A stretch of DNA of 22,499 bases. Origin: Gracilaria gracilis (taxonomy: Eukaryota > Rhodophyta > Florideophyceae > Gracilariales > Gracilariaceae). Numbering within the stretch: position 1 is the stretch's first letter; every line of letters starts with the position of its first letter. Location: contig JARGSG010000233.1 of the NCBI GenBank assembly GCA_030374805.1, positions 1 through 22,499 on the forward strand, in the 5' to 3' direction. The position numbers and the translations under genes were made by a program. The notes below the pieces were generated by a model, which was not told the origin of the DNA, did no database searches, and worked only from the letters and a program-made list of their open reading frames with translations. Shown here in pieces: positions 1-8,207 of this stretch.

Positions 1-125
1 CGAGTCACAAAGTCGAGCATCCAGGGATTAGAGCCGAAGATATTTTACCAGAAATACAGAAAGCAGCTAGCCAACAGCCCAAAGTCGAATGATGGATTGA
101 AGTATACCAGTTTGAAATCTCTTCG
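1..125 (+). pseudogene. Broken fragment of the USP-like protein gene
   Basis: This stretch aligns base for base with about 13192-13311, which is inside the intact gene at 12876-14648 (roughly its residues 106-146). Shared blocks include the sequence for HPGIRPE and the run GATGGATTGAAGTATACCAG. Compared with the intact copy there are scattered substitutions and two apparent one-base deletions near 69 and 84, which put a TGA at 90-92 in the frame used by the intact gene. Similarity stops near 118-125, so the rest of the gene is missing or replaced, and the fragment runs off the left edge of the window. It shows that the gene family exists in more than one copy. It cannot encode the full protein. 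Confidence 0.85.
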
Positions 126-178
126 AAGGCAATAATCAGGTTTTCACAAGTTCTCTTTTAGAAGTGGAAATATCGGAG

Positions 179-1567
179 TCAAAGGTAGTATTCGTTGCCA
201 TAGGCAGTGAACAGTTCTACAGCACCACAAACCTTACATCTGAATTTGTCGCCTTTCGCCTTCAGGTATTTCTTAAAGCGGCGAACATCAAGAACGAATC
301 GAATATAACTACTCTCAGAACGTAAGAATCTTTCAAAGCCTTCGCGTAGGAGAACCCTGAAATCAGAACCATTCTTGTAGTTTTCTTCGATATGAACGCA
401 CACGCTTTCAGAGTCTTCAATAGTATTAAAAGATGACCCAATACTGTTGTTGTTCATGAAATACCATAGGTGAGTGTCCGTAATACCTGCCATTATACAT
501 AGTTTTCAAATCAAATGGAGAAAGAAACCTGCCGAGCTCTTTGGAAGCGGTCTCTGCATCAACCAGTTCCCCTCGCGGGTACAATAAAGTAATTCGAGCA
601 TTAGATTTCTTCTCCATTAGCTTCTCACATTCGTCGAATGGTTAGAAAGGCTCCAAGCTCAAACATTCTTCTCCATTTTTATCGTGAGAATTGGGCACAC
701 AGTTCATTATCTGAGTATCCAGCCATCGGGGTTTCTCCCCCTTTTGTTCGGCGAAGAAGTAAACTTGAGTGACGGATGACCTTTACAGCTCCAAAAACAT
801 CTCCGTCTTCGCGTCCAACCTCACAGCGGAACATTGTCTTCATGGCATCGGGAACATCATCAGTGGTTGTTTATCTCATTTGCCTTGCTCTCAATGCCTT
901 CCAAAGCACAATGCCCATCACAATGGCATTGCCGAAGGCATACGTCCCGAAGATACTTATAGCACCTTTTGTACTCTATTCCATGACTATAAGGCATAGC
1001 TCGGTAGAAGTTTCTCAAACTGTAAGTGATTTCATCAGCATGACATAATGCTTTCATCACAAAGAACTTCCCGCAAGTGAAGTCAAACAAATTACATTCA
1101 GCTTCAACAACGGTGAGATAAACGTCACGAAGAAAAACGATCCTGATCTTGATGAGACCATATGACACATGTTGGAATCGATGGGCGTCCCTTCACTTCG
1201 CGCGTAAAGGAATCTGCTATTTTGTAATACCACAGCAGCTGAGACTAACGACACGGTTCGGTTCTCGATTACGTTTCCAATCTTTCTTGCTCAATATGAA
1301 AATATTGCTTACTTCATAAAGAACACTGCCCAAGCGTAGCTCACTGCATGCTGATGAATCAAAGTCACTGCATATATATATGACAGTACTGAACTGCGTA
1401 CCGTCTTTTGCACACTCTTGTAAAGCAAGCTTGGAACTCCGTCCGTCTTCCCAAAAGTCTCCAAAGTCCACGAAGGCAACCCCTGGAAGATTGCTCTTCT
1501 CAGGACTTGAAAAGAGAACGCGATCATCCCGTCCAATATGGACACCTAGAACTTTAAACCCATTCAG
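179..1567 (-). pseudogene. Decayed minus-strand coding region, function unknown
   Basis: Reading leftward from 1567, one frame runs with protein-like composition to about 860 but is cut by stops at 1217-1219 and 1193-1195. The coding-like text then continues in other frames from about 860 to 620, with a further in-frame stop near 657, and finally through two overlapping frames (426-617 and 179-493). The last piece ends with a CKVC motif close to its C-terminus. No single frame could give a protein longer than about 120 residues, so I read this as one or two genes inactivated by nonsense and frameshift mutations. It begins 13 bases inside the end of the ParB-like gene at 1554-3878, in another frame, so part of it may once have been that protein's C-terminal region. 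I recognise no domain and found no match to other proteins in the window. Confidence 0.5.
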
Positions 1568-3878
1568 TCAATTGCATGGCATGAGTCCAGCAGCTCTCCA
1601 GACATCGCAACTTCCCTTGTTTCCCTTTCGTTTCCTTCTCACAGTTCTTCTTTATCCTATCTTCATCATTAAGAATGGCGCCCAAGTCAATTCCATGGCC
1701 GTCCAGTCTGTACTTCTTCGAAACCTTACCACTTCCTGCTTTCGAACGCTTTCGTTTTTTCCTTCGTGCCGGCTGTCCTTTCTTCATTGACGTCCGATGT
1801 ATTCCTAGATTGGAGAGCGGTCTAGCCTCAGTTTCGATCTCAATGACATCATCGGTATCCTCTTCCACATAAAGGTTCTGGCCACCTTCTTCAATGATCC
1901 CCTGTCCTTTATTGGAGTGCTCAGGAGATTTCTCATCTTCAAGACCAATACTCTGCAACATGTTTTGAAGATCAGAGGTCTTAGAAAGTATCTCGCATGT
2001 TTCCTCTTCCGGAGAAGGGCGTCCCTTTAACTGAACTTCTTCAGGTTTTTGCTTCGGCCTCTCCGAAACATCTTCATTGGCTCCGTTTCCAGAAATTGTC
2101 GCATCCTTTTCTCCCGCGCTTGCAGCGATGCAACCTATCTTTTGTGCTGCTAGAAGTTCAGATTTAGTTCCAGAAGCTCCAATCTCGTCTGGCTTAGAAT
2201 CTGGGGATATAACTGTACCATGTTCAAAATCTCGAACAAATGTATCTGAAGGCTCTGCAGCATGTGAAGGAGCAGCATCATCAGAGTCGGAACAGAGAGC
2301 ATCCGTTGCTAAATCTCCTTGAGATTTCTTCTCACTCAGAATTGGACGTTCGACATCCAGTTCGCCCGCATTGCCAACAGCAGCATGCTTTGGTTCATTT
2401 TCACGTTCATTCTCCCCTTCCACGTCAGCACGTTGCTTCGCAAATGGAACATCATCGTTTACCTTGCTGCTCGACTCTTTTAACCCCGCATGCAAAGAAA
2501 GGTTTGCGTTTGCTTCTTCAACATTTCGTTCAATCTCTTCGGATGGCATATCGTTTTCCTTTTTCGCATTTTGCCAATTATGCAGCACGGAATTGTGCTG
2601 ACCTCCCTCACTTAGCCTAGTAGCATTTGAACTCTTATCGGCAGTCTCCATTTCTAAAGCATTCGAAACATTTGTAAATTGTACGAAGTCAGCACTGTTA
2701 ATTTCTGACTCACGAAGGTCCCACATGGTGAAGAGTGTTGAATTTGGCAGTGCTTCCTTCAAAACTGAACGAAAATTACGAAAGAAGTCACTTTCTCCAC
2801 TAGAGCTGCTTTTCTTGACCAGCTTTCCTTCGCCAACTTTTAAAAGCGTTTTCCATACTACTTTCTCTTCAGCATTTTCATCAAGAGCTTCAAACGAAAT
2901 GTCTTTCGGAATCAGATCAATGATATAGGATGCTACTCTATTCAATATGGTCTCCGACTTCCAAGGCATTTGCATTTTCCATGCGACTATGGCTGTCACT
3001 ACGACACCTAGTTGTAGTCTCTCCTTTAAAAGCAGAGAACAACCACGAAATAAACGTTGCCCTTCTGACTCTTTCGCAGGAAAAAGTTTGAAATGTTCTA
3101 GTCCGAGAAGAAACGAAGAGAACCCTTTTCGGCCTCGCAAAACTGCTTTCGGGACAAAGAGTCCTGTACTTCTGTGTTTCTCCATGACATGCTTCACTGA
3201 AGGAAATAATGCAAAGGAGATGGCCAAGATCTTCTTCACAGAGTCAGTACCAGGCAGCAACAACTTGCTGCTGAGTTCTTTGTCTTTTAAGAGTTCTTTC
3301 AACCCTGAAAACTGTGTTCCAGGTTCTGGCAAACAGTTCATGATGTCTGTTACGCACGGGACATTGGCAAGAACCGATCTCGAGTTTTGTAAGGAGAGGA
3401 AGCGGGACGCGCTCGGGGAGAAGTCCAAAACTATTTTGACCAGAAATTTTGACGTGGCGAACAGCTCTGAGTTGCTTTTCTCACCAGTTTTGACATATCT
3501 CCGGATCGATTCGATCCGATGTCTTCCATCGACAAAGTTCATGGTGCCGATAACCCCAGCAGTCTTGAGGTGCAGAAGAGGAAGTGACTGGAACCTCTGG
3601 AGCGTTTCTCCATGTACATTCCATACATTCAATCCACGTAGATCTGATTGGGAAACATTCACGATAGAAAATAGTTCCATATCTCTTTTGCTAAGGGAAA
3701 CGATCGGCATTCCCAGACGAGTTTTGTCCACTCCATATACTTGGAATTCTTGTATTAAATTATTGATGAGTTCTTCATCTCTGTTTCGCAAAGAGATGTT
3801 CCTAGTCTGCCTTTCAATCTCATTGAGGTCGTTGGCAGTGATCAGCACTATTCGCGGAAGTTGTGGGCCGTCTTCCAT
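1554..3878 (-). CDS. ParB/sulfiredoxin-fold-like protein A (774 aa)
   Basis: The frame is open from 3995 but the first ATG is at 3876-3878, giving 774 residues. Residues ~10-125 resemble the ParB/Srx N-terminal fold: a conserved hydrophobic block is followed by FVDGRHRIES with D117, the DGxHR signature of that superfamily. A later SLQNSR patch matches LNQNSQ in protein B (4324-7830), supporting paralogy. The second half (about 400-690) is acidic and rich in E, S and N, with no visible fold. A basic patch, ARRKKRKRSK near 702-711, looks like a nuclear localisation signal. ParB-fold domains bind DNA or nucleotides, or act as nucleases; which applies here is unknown. The C-terminus stops abruptly where another frame continues, so the protein may be truncated relative to its ancestor. 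Its upstream region carries a hairpin motif shared with the USP-like gene. Confidence 0.8.
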   Translation of the reverse strand: MEDGPQLPRIVLITANDLNEIERQTRNISLRNRDEELINNLIQEFQVYGVDKTRLGMPIVSLSKRDMELFSIVNVSQSDLRGLNVWNVHGETLQRFQSLPLLHLKTAGVIGTMNFVDGRHRIESIRRYVKTGEKSNSELFATSKFLVKIVLDFSPSASRFLSLQNSRSVLANVPCVTDIMNCLPEPGTQFSGLKELLKDKELSSKLLLPGTDSVKKILAISFALFPSVKHVMEKHRSTGLFVPKAVLRGRKGFSSFLLGLEHFKLFPAKESEGQRLFRGCSLLLKERLQLGVVVTAIVAWKMQMPWKSETILNRVASYIIDLIPKDISFEALDENAEEKVVWKTLLKVGEGKLVKKSSSSGESDFFRNFRSVLKEALPNSTLFTMWDLRESEINSADFVQFTNVSNALEMETADKSSNATRLSEGGQHNSVLHNWQNAKKENDMPSEEIERNVEEANANLSLHAGLKESSSKVNDDVPFAKQRADVEGENERENEPKHAAVGNAGELDVERPILSEKKSQGDLATDALCSDSDDAAPSHAAEPSDTFVRDFEHGTVISPDSKPDEIGASGTKSELLAAQKIGCIAASAGEKDATISGNGANEDVSERPKQKPEEVQLKGRPSPEEETCEILSKTSDLQNMLQSIGLEDEKSPEHSNKGQGIIEEGGQNLYVEEDTDDVIEIETEARPLSNLGIHRTSMKKGQPARRKKRKRSKAGSGKVSKKYRLDGHGIDLGAILNDEDRIKKNCEKETKGKQGKLRCLESCWTHAMQLTEWV

Positions 3879-4128
3879 CGATACTTTCGCTCGATGGAGG
3901 CTTCTAAGATAACCAGACAGTTTTGGAGCCTGTGAGGAAAAGCAAAAGCCTACGGCCAAGCCTGAATGAGATAATGAGCCGCAAACCAAGAACAAACTGT
4001 TATTGTTGGCTACCTACAGTGGCCTGCTCTGCAATTGCAGGGTGTGTGGAACTATCTAACTTGAACGTATGTAGCTGCAAGTCCTGCTCATCTTGGAAGT
4101 CAGAGCTCCAAAATTCAATACCTGTACA

Positions 4129-4160
4129 ACGTGTAGATCGCAAAAGTGCATTCTACACGT
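4129..4160. promoter_or_regulatory. 32-bp hairpin motif, promoter copy 1
   Basis: Two 14-base arms, ACGTGTAGATCGCA and TGCATTCTACACGT, flank the loop AAAG and pair with two mismatches. The same 32-base design occurs at 12686-12717 upstream of the USP-like gene, and similarity extends into both flanks (the shared start is ACCTGTACAACGTGTAGA). It lies about 250 bp upstream of the ParB-like A start codon. The reverse complement of a related 32-mer occurs in each B repeat. A shared regulatory site or a short structured RNA are both possible. Confidence 0.55.
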
Positions 4161-4184
4161 GTATGATTGGTTGCCAGGCAGCTG

Positions 4185-4203
4185 CAGAGGTACAGTACCT
4201 CTG
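4185..4203. promoter_or_regulatory. Perfect 9-bp inverted repeat
   Basis: CAGAGGTAC and GTACCTCTG form a perfect dyad around one central A, just upstream of the hairpin at 4129-4160 relative to gene A. It has the form of a dimeric protein-binding site, but nothing shows that it is used. Confidence 0.35.
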
Positions 4204-4323
4204 TATTGAAAATTGGAGCGTTCTATATAGACTGCATGTAACTATACCATTGTATTGTGGAAACCGAAGCGGTATGTCTTGTGTCTATTGATCCTTATAA
4301 CAATACCATAGCATAATCATTCA

Positions 4324-7300
4324 TCATCCAACCGCGCCTTTGTTATTTTCATCACTCTTCCCTCCGTATGAACCCCCTTCGTGACTATTACCACCCCCGT
4401 CTCCCAGTTCCGATCCAAATTCCGCATGCGGGTCATGGTCTTCCTCTTCTGTCTCATTGTTCAGGTCTTTCTTGTACTGACTTGGTCTGAACTGAGCGTT
4501 CAAGTGGACACCATCTGGTAAATTGTAACCTTCTGGAACGAAGTACATATGGTATCGCAAACTTCCATTTTGTGAAATAAAATCGGTGTGGGACGCTCCT
4601 GCATGAAAACAATCACCCCGCCCTACCAAGACAGACTTCGGGGGAATGTGGACGAGGCCAACTTTGCTCACACGAGACAGTGCTCTTACTTTCTCTCCTG
4701 CAAGCGCAATGGACTTGTGTGCCCCCTCACAGACCCAAATTGCCGCTCCACCGCTACTTGTGCAGATAACAAAGTAGCCAGGATTCCCCTGGCCGCTCAA
4801 AGTATCCTCACGGTTCAACCCAGGAAAGTCCGAGTGCAGCATTTGTCGCCCGCAGTTCACCGAAGTGTATAGCCAACGCCCTCCAGTCCTTGGCATGAAC
4901 ATTTTCTTAGAACCCTCTCCGGTTCCTTTTATTGTACAAGAAAATTGTCTCTGAAGTCCTGCTTTTCGGTTGTTTGCCACCCGAAGCAATGCCATGATCT
5001 GACCCAGACGGCAATCAACGAGCGCACGAGCTCGTACAGCCCAGACCCGGTTTGGATTCTGTTCAATCGATTCCGTTATTCCCGTCCACGTGCTTATATA
5101 ACGTCCGCAACCCTCTTTAGACATCATATGATCCTTCTCCAATCCTTCATTCAGGATCGTGTTCCACTCCTTCCGATTATTCAGTTCTTTAAGTTCATGT
5201 TCTCCAGGAAAATTCGTAACCATTTCTTGTACTAAGGATGAAAAGAATCCAGTTGAGTCTCGCAATTTACATAACGCCTCGCCCCGGACAGAATTTGGAA
5301 TCTGTTCGTCATTCAAAAACCCTTCCAGAATGCAATATCCTTTCTCGAACAACTGGGCTTGCCGTTGCGCAAAGTAAGCAATCGCTACATCATCCTCAAC
5401 TACAGCAGCAGTCCACAGTTGCTGGTCAACAGTCTTTCCTGCCACTTCTTCCTCCTTTAACAATACGTCTTCTAAACCATTTGCGCGGTAGTACTCATAC
5501 GCTGCATGCCAGTGCACTATATGATGCGTGTCGCGTAAATCTGCCAACGTAATTATGCGCAAGCATTCTGCCCTGTGTCCTTGCGGCACAAATATACTCC
5601 GCAACCAAGGCCCCTTCGCCTCAATTGGATTCCTGAATTCTCTTCTTTCCAAGAGGCCGTGCCTAAGCTCTTTCCCGTCTACTTCCTCATCCTCATCTGT
5701 CCTTTCTATTATCTGCCGCCATCCTGAAGAGCTTGGGATCTTGGTAACTAGTCTTGTCCATGGTGGGAAAGCAAGTCCTTCGAACGGAGCATCTACACCA
5801 GTTATTCCTATTGGTAGCTTATCTGGGACATCATCCTCGAATTTGCGTCGTCTGGGACCCACAAATTCAAGTGCCTGAACTTTTTTGGGTTCCGTGTTCC
5901 TCATTATTGCCTTTCTTTGTCCCACGTTGCGAATCATTTGTTCAGATTCTCGCGTCTTATCAACATCAGTGTCACAATCTTTATTTGCTCCGTACAGCAC
6001 AGAGAACTGCACCATTTCCAAGTGCTCGATGATTTCCTCCATCTTGCGCTGGTCCAGTTTTCGGAACTTTTTCACGATGTCGTCCACATTCAGAACTCCC
6101 GGGGCAAACAAAGCGTCTTCGGCATCGGTAGAGTCCACAATCTTCCTACGCTTCCTTTTTCCCTGCTTTCGTCTTCCAGTGTTTGGTCGAGAACCTCCCT
6201 TGGATTTCTTGGAAGTACTTCCCGTTGTTTCTCTTGGATTTTTGGTTGCTCTTGTTTCTGATTCTCCACAAGATGGAGGTTCCGTGATTTGGGGTTTTTC
6301 TCTCGATGCGGACGGTGTAACAAAATCTTTTGATCTTGTAAATGCACCTACGCCTTCTTCTGAAATACTTTCTCTTCTAGTCTTCTGCTGTAAAGCAAAC
6401 CGTTCAGCAGTGTTCGAATCTCCCGGACGACACTGTTGCGGCAACTCCGATATACATGCGTCGTTCAGGTTAGTGGCATTCTCCCTCACAACGTCTCCCA
6501 GATCTTTCCCAACAATGCTCACCAGAAATTTTCGAACTTGTCTTAAACGAAGCCTTCTTTCTCGATCTCGTCTGGTTTTAGACTTAAACTGCCGGAATCC
6601 CACCATGTTATGCACAATAGCCACATTCAGTTGCACAGTTTCACTATTTGTCGCTTTCACCCCATCCTGTAATAGTTCTCCCACACTTCTATTGTGGTAA
6701 TTTGCCGTGCGCTCCACTTGGTTATACAGAATCTTGACGTTGGCATAAAACGAGGACATCACGGTGTAAAAAGCACCCGCCCCACGGCCGCTTTCGATTC
6801 TTCCAATCGCACATGCCAAACAAAGTTTAAACCCATCCAAAGGCATTCCCCACAGAATCGAGTTTGACAAATGAACTAGGCCAAGTGAAGGGCATTTCGT
6901 AAAGGCGGCCTCCAAAATCTTGAATACTTCATCGTCTTTGGCCATCCTGTATGCAATGTTCGCATAACGTAGAATTTGCCTGACCTGAAGATCGCCTAAA
7001 GCACCAGTGCTCTTCACCATCGCTGCCACGTCTACCACCCGTAGTTGCGACATTGTGACTGTTCTTCTCTCAATGGCTGCTTTCACATGCGAAACGCAGG
7101 CGTGCAAATTGTCCATGACGTTCATCGGCAACACTTGCTGCGAGTTCTGATTCAAAACCGCACCAAGGCCAAGCACTTCAAACATTGAAAGCAGTGTGCC
7201 ATCCGCCTTCGAAAACAAGGTGGCTTCATAATTTTCCAACAGGTTCCTGAAATAGTTTGCGATGTCAGGGTTCTGGCTCTCGGCTAACCGCCTGAATGCT

Positions 7301-7830
7301 TTTAGCCTATGGCGCCCGTCCACAATCCAGCATTCCTTGACGACACGCTCGTACCGGTCCTCACCCATCACGAAATACGCACCTGGTACATCTTCTTTCG
7401 CTCTACTTTGGAGAGCAACAGAAATGCGTCCCAGTTCTGGAAGATTCAAAGCCTTGCTGAACTTTTGCTCGAGGATTTCAATATGCCCATTCCTTATGGC
7501 ACGCAAGGGATCTGAAGGTTCAACGGCCAGCGTTAATAGATTGATACGAACAACTCTTCGTTCAAATTTGTCAAAGTCGATCTCTGGAATGGCTAGCCTC
7601 TTCGTTGCTTCTTCAATGGCCTTCTCGGTACTGGTACCCCCAAATTCATCTACATGTACTACTTCGTCATCATCGACTGCCACAACATCGTCTCTATCAT
7701 CATATTGCGCATCGTGTTGACGCTGTTGTGGTGGCTGCGGTTCTGGGCCAGGTAGAATGTCATCTTCATACTCCACAGGGTTGCATGGCCGTTGATTCGA
7801 CTCGTTCACTCTTTCGGTCGATGGAACCAT
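4324..7830 (-). CDS. ParB-fold-like / candidate 2OG-Fe(II) dioxygenase fusion (1168 aa)
   Basis: The first ATG in the frame is at 7828-7830. Residues ~1-80 are acidic and proline/glutamine-rich. Residues ~90-190 form a ParB/Srx-like domain ending in WIVDGRHRLKAF (D171 to R175), paralogous to protein A. A helical, hydrophobic region follows to about 440. Basic linkers include GRRKQGKRKRRK near 555, a likely nuclear signal. The C-terminal third carries the pattern of Fe(II)/2-oxoglutarate dioxygenases: an HxD motif in MLHSDFPG (H999, D1001), a distal His in GDCFHAGASH (H1076, alternative H1081) and an Arg in RYHMYFVP (R1092), separated as in that fold. Such enzymes hydroxylate nucleic acids, proteins or small molecules. 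The ParB-like half suggests a DNA or chromatin substrate, but that is inference. The tail after ~1120 is acidic and glycine-rich. It is transcribed away from the methyltransferase region across a shared spacer. Confidence 0.82.
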   Translation of the reverse strand: MVPSTERVNESNQRPCNPVEYEDDILPGPEPQPPQQRQHDAQYDDRDDVVAVDDDEVVHVDEFGGTSTEKAIEEATKRLAIPEIDFDKFERRVVRINLLTLAVEPSDPLRAIRNGHIEILEQKFSKALNLPELGRISVALQSRAKEDVPGAYFVMGEDRYERVVKECWIVDGRHRLKAFRRLAESQNPDIANYFRNLLENYEATLFSKADGTLLSMFEVLGLGAVLNQNSQQVLPMNVMDNLHACVSHVKAAIERRTVTMSQLRVVDVAAMVKSTGALGDLQVRQILRYANIAYRMAKDDEVFKILEAAFTKCPSLGLVHLSNSILWGMPLDGFKLCLACAIGRIESGRGAGAFYTVMSSFYANVKILYNQVERTANYHNRSVGELLQDGVKATNSETVQLNVAIVHNMVGFRQFKSKTRRDRERRLRLRQVRKFLVSIVGKDLGDVVRENATNLNDACISELPQQCRPGDSNTAERFALQQKTRRESISEEGVGAFTRSKDFVTPSASREKPQITEPPSCGESETRATKNPRETTGSTSKKSKGGSRPNTGRRKQGKRKRRKIVDSTDAEDALFAPGVLNVDDIVKKFRKLDQRKMEEIIEHLEMVQFSVLYGANKDCDTDVDKTRESEQMIRNVGQRKAIMRNTEPKKVQALEFVGPRRRKFEDDVPDKLPIGITGVDAPFEGLAFPPWTRLVTKIPSSSGWRQIIERTDEDEEVDGKELRHGLLERREFRNPIEAKGPWLRSIFVPQGHRAECLRIITLADLRDTHHIVHWHAAYEYYRANGLEDVLLKEEEVAGKTVDQQLWTAAVVEDDVAIAYFAQRQAQLFEKGYCILEGFLNDEQIPNSVRGEALCKLRDSTGFFSSLVQEMVTNFPGEHELKELNNRKEWNTILNEGLEKDHMMSKEGCGRYISTWTGITESIEQNPNRVWAVRARALVDCRLGQIMALLRVANNRKAGLQRQFSCTIKGTGEGSKKMFMPRTGGRWLYTSVNCGRQMLHSDFPGLNREDTLSGQGNPGYFVICTSSGGAAIWVCEGAHKSIALAGEKVRALSRVSKVGLVHIPPKSVLVGRGDCFHAGASHTDFISQNGSLRYHMYFVPEGYNLPDGVHLNAQFRPSQYKKDLNNETEEEDHDPHAEFGSELGDGGGNSHEGGSYGGKSDENNKGAVG

Positions 7831-8207
7831 TACTTCGCGCTTCTTGGCTCTGCTTCCTTGGTGCACAGAAAAGGTAGTACTTCTCGGTGAAATTCCCAGT
7901 CACCACGAGGCGAACACGAAAAAGCGACACAGGGTAAACTGTTCTTCTTGTAATGTACCAAAGCTAAGACTCAACACATTGCTCCGCGTCCGCATTCGTC
8001 CATGGTGTAGTGACCCAGGGGCTCTTGTCCCAAAATATAACTTGAATGCTTCATGTCCTAGGACACCATGAAAAAGTGGTTCATGTTCTTGCATCACGGA
8101 ATTTTTCAAAAAAAGTTTTTGTAATTAAATACCAAATTTTTTGGAAACACCCCGCGCGCTTTGCACGAACATGAACCAAGTTTTCGCCATGTCCTAGGAC
8201 ATGGCCC
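7831..8207. promoter_or_regulatory. Divergent spacer holding a repeat copy
   Basis: This spacer separates the minus-strand ParB/dioxygenase gene from the plus-strand methyltransferase region, so it probably holds both promoters. From about 7970 onward it is filled by one nearly full unit of the 235 bp repeat found at 18.5-20.4 kb. Only about 140 bp next to the minus-strand gene is unique. No core promoter element was identified. Confidence 0.5.
7970..8206. repeat. Dispersed copy of the palindrome-ended repeat unit
   Basis: The 86 bp spacer part (starting CAACACATTGCTCCGCGTCC) and the ~152 bp inverted-ended part (8052-8203) match the units at 18.5-20.4 kb with a few substitutions and small indels. 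Examples are an extra base in the GTGTAGTGACCCAG stretch and AATTAAATACC in place of AAATAAATACC. The greater divergence fits an older, isolated insertion. Its right end, just after CCTAGGAC, supplies the first ATG (8201) of the downstream plus-strand frame. Confidence 0.85.

Larger units (their letters stand above)
3879..4323. promoter_or_regulatory. Spacer upstream of ParB-like gene A
   Basis: This 445 bp interval separates the start of ParB-like gene A from the end of ParB-like gene B, both on the minus strand. It should hold the promoter of gene A. It contains two clear dyads (4129-4160 and 4185-4203), listed separately. The short plus-strand open frame across it shows no coding features. 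I see no convincing TATA box or other core element. Confidence 0.5.

Noticed and set aside
2947..3912. A 321-codon open frame on the plus strand
   Set aside because: It is antisense to the ParB-like A gene, whose DGRHR motif and composition are convincing. The plus-strand product is rich in Ser, Phe and Arg, as is typical of a shadow frame.
5885..6700. A 271-codon plus-strand frame
   Set aside because: It is antisense to the ParB/dioxygenase gene and has shadow-like composition.
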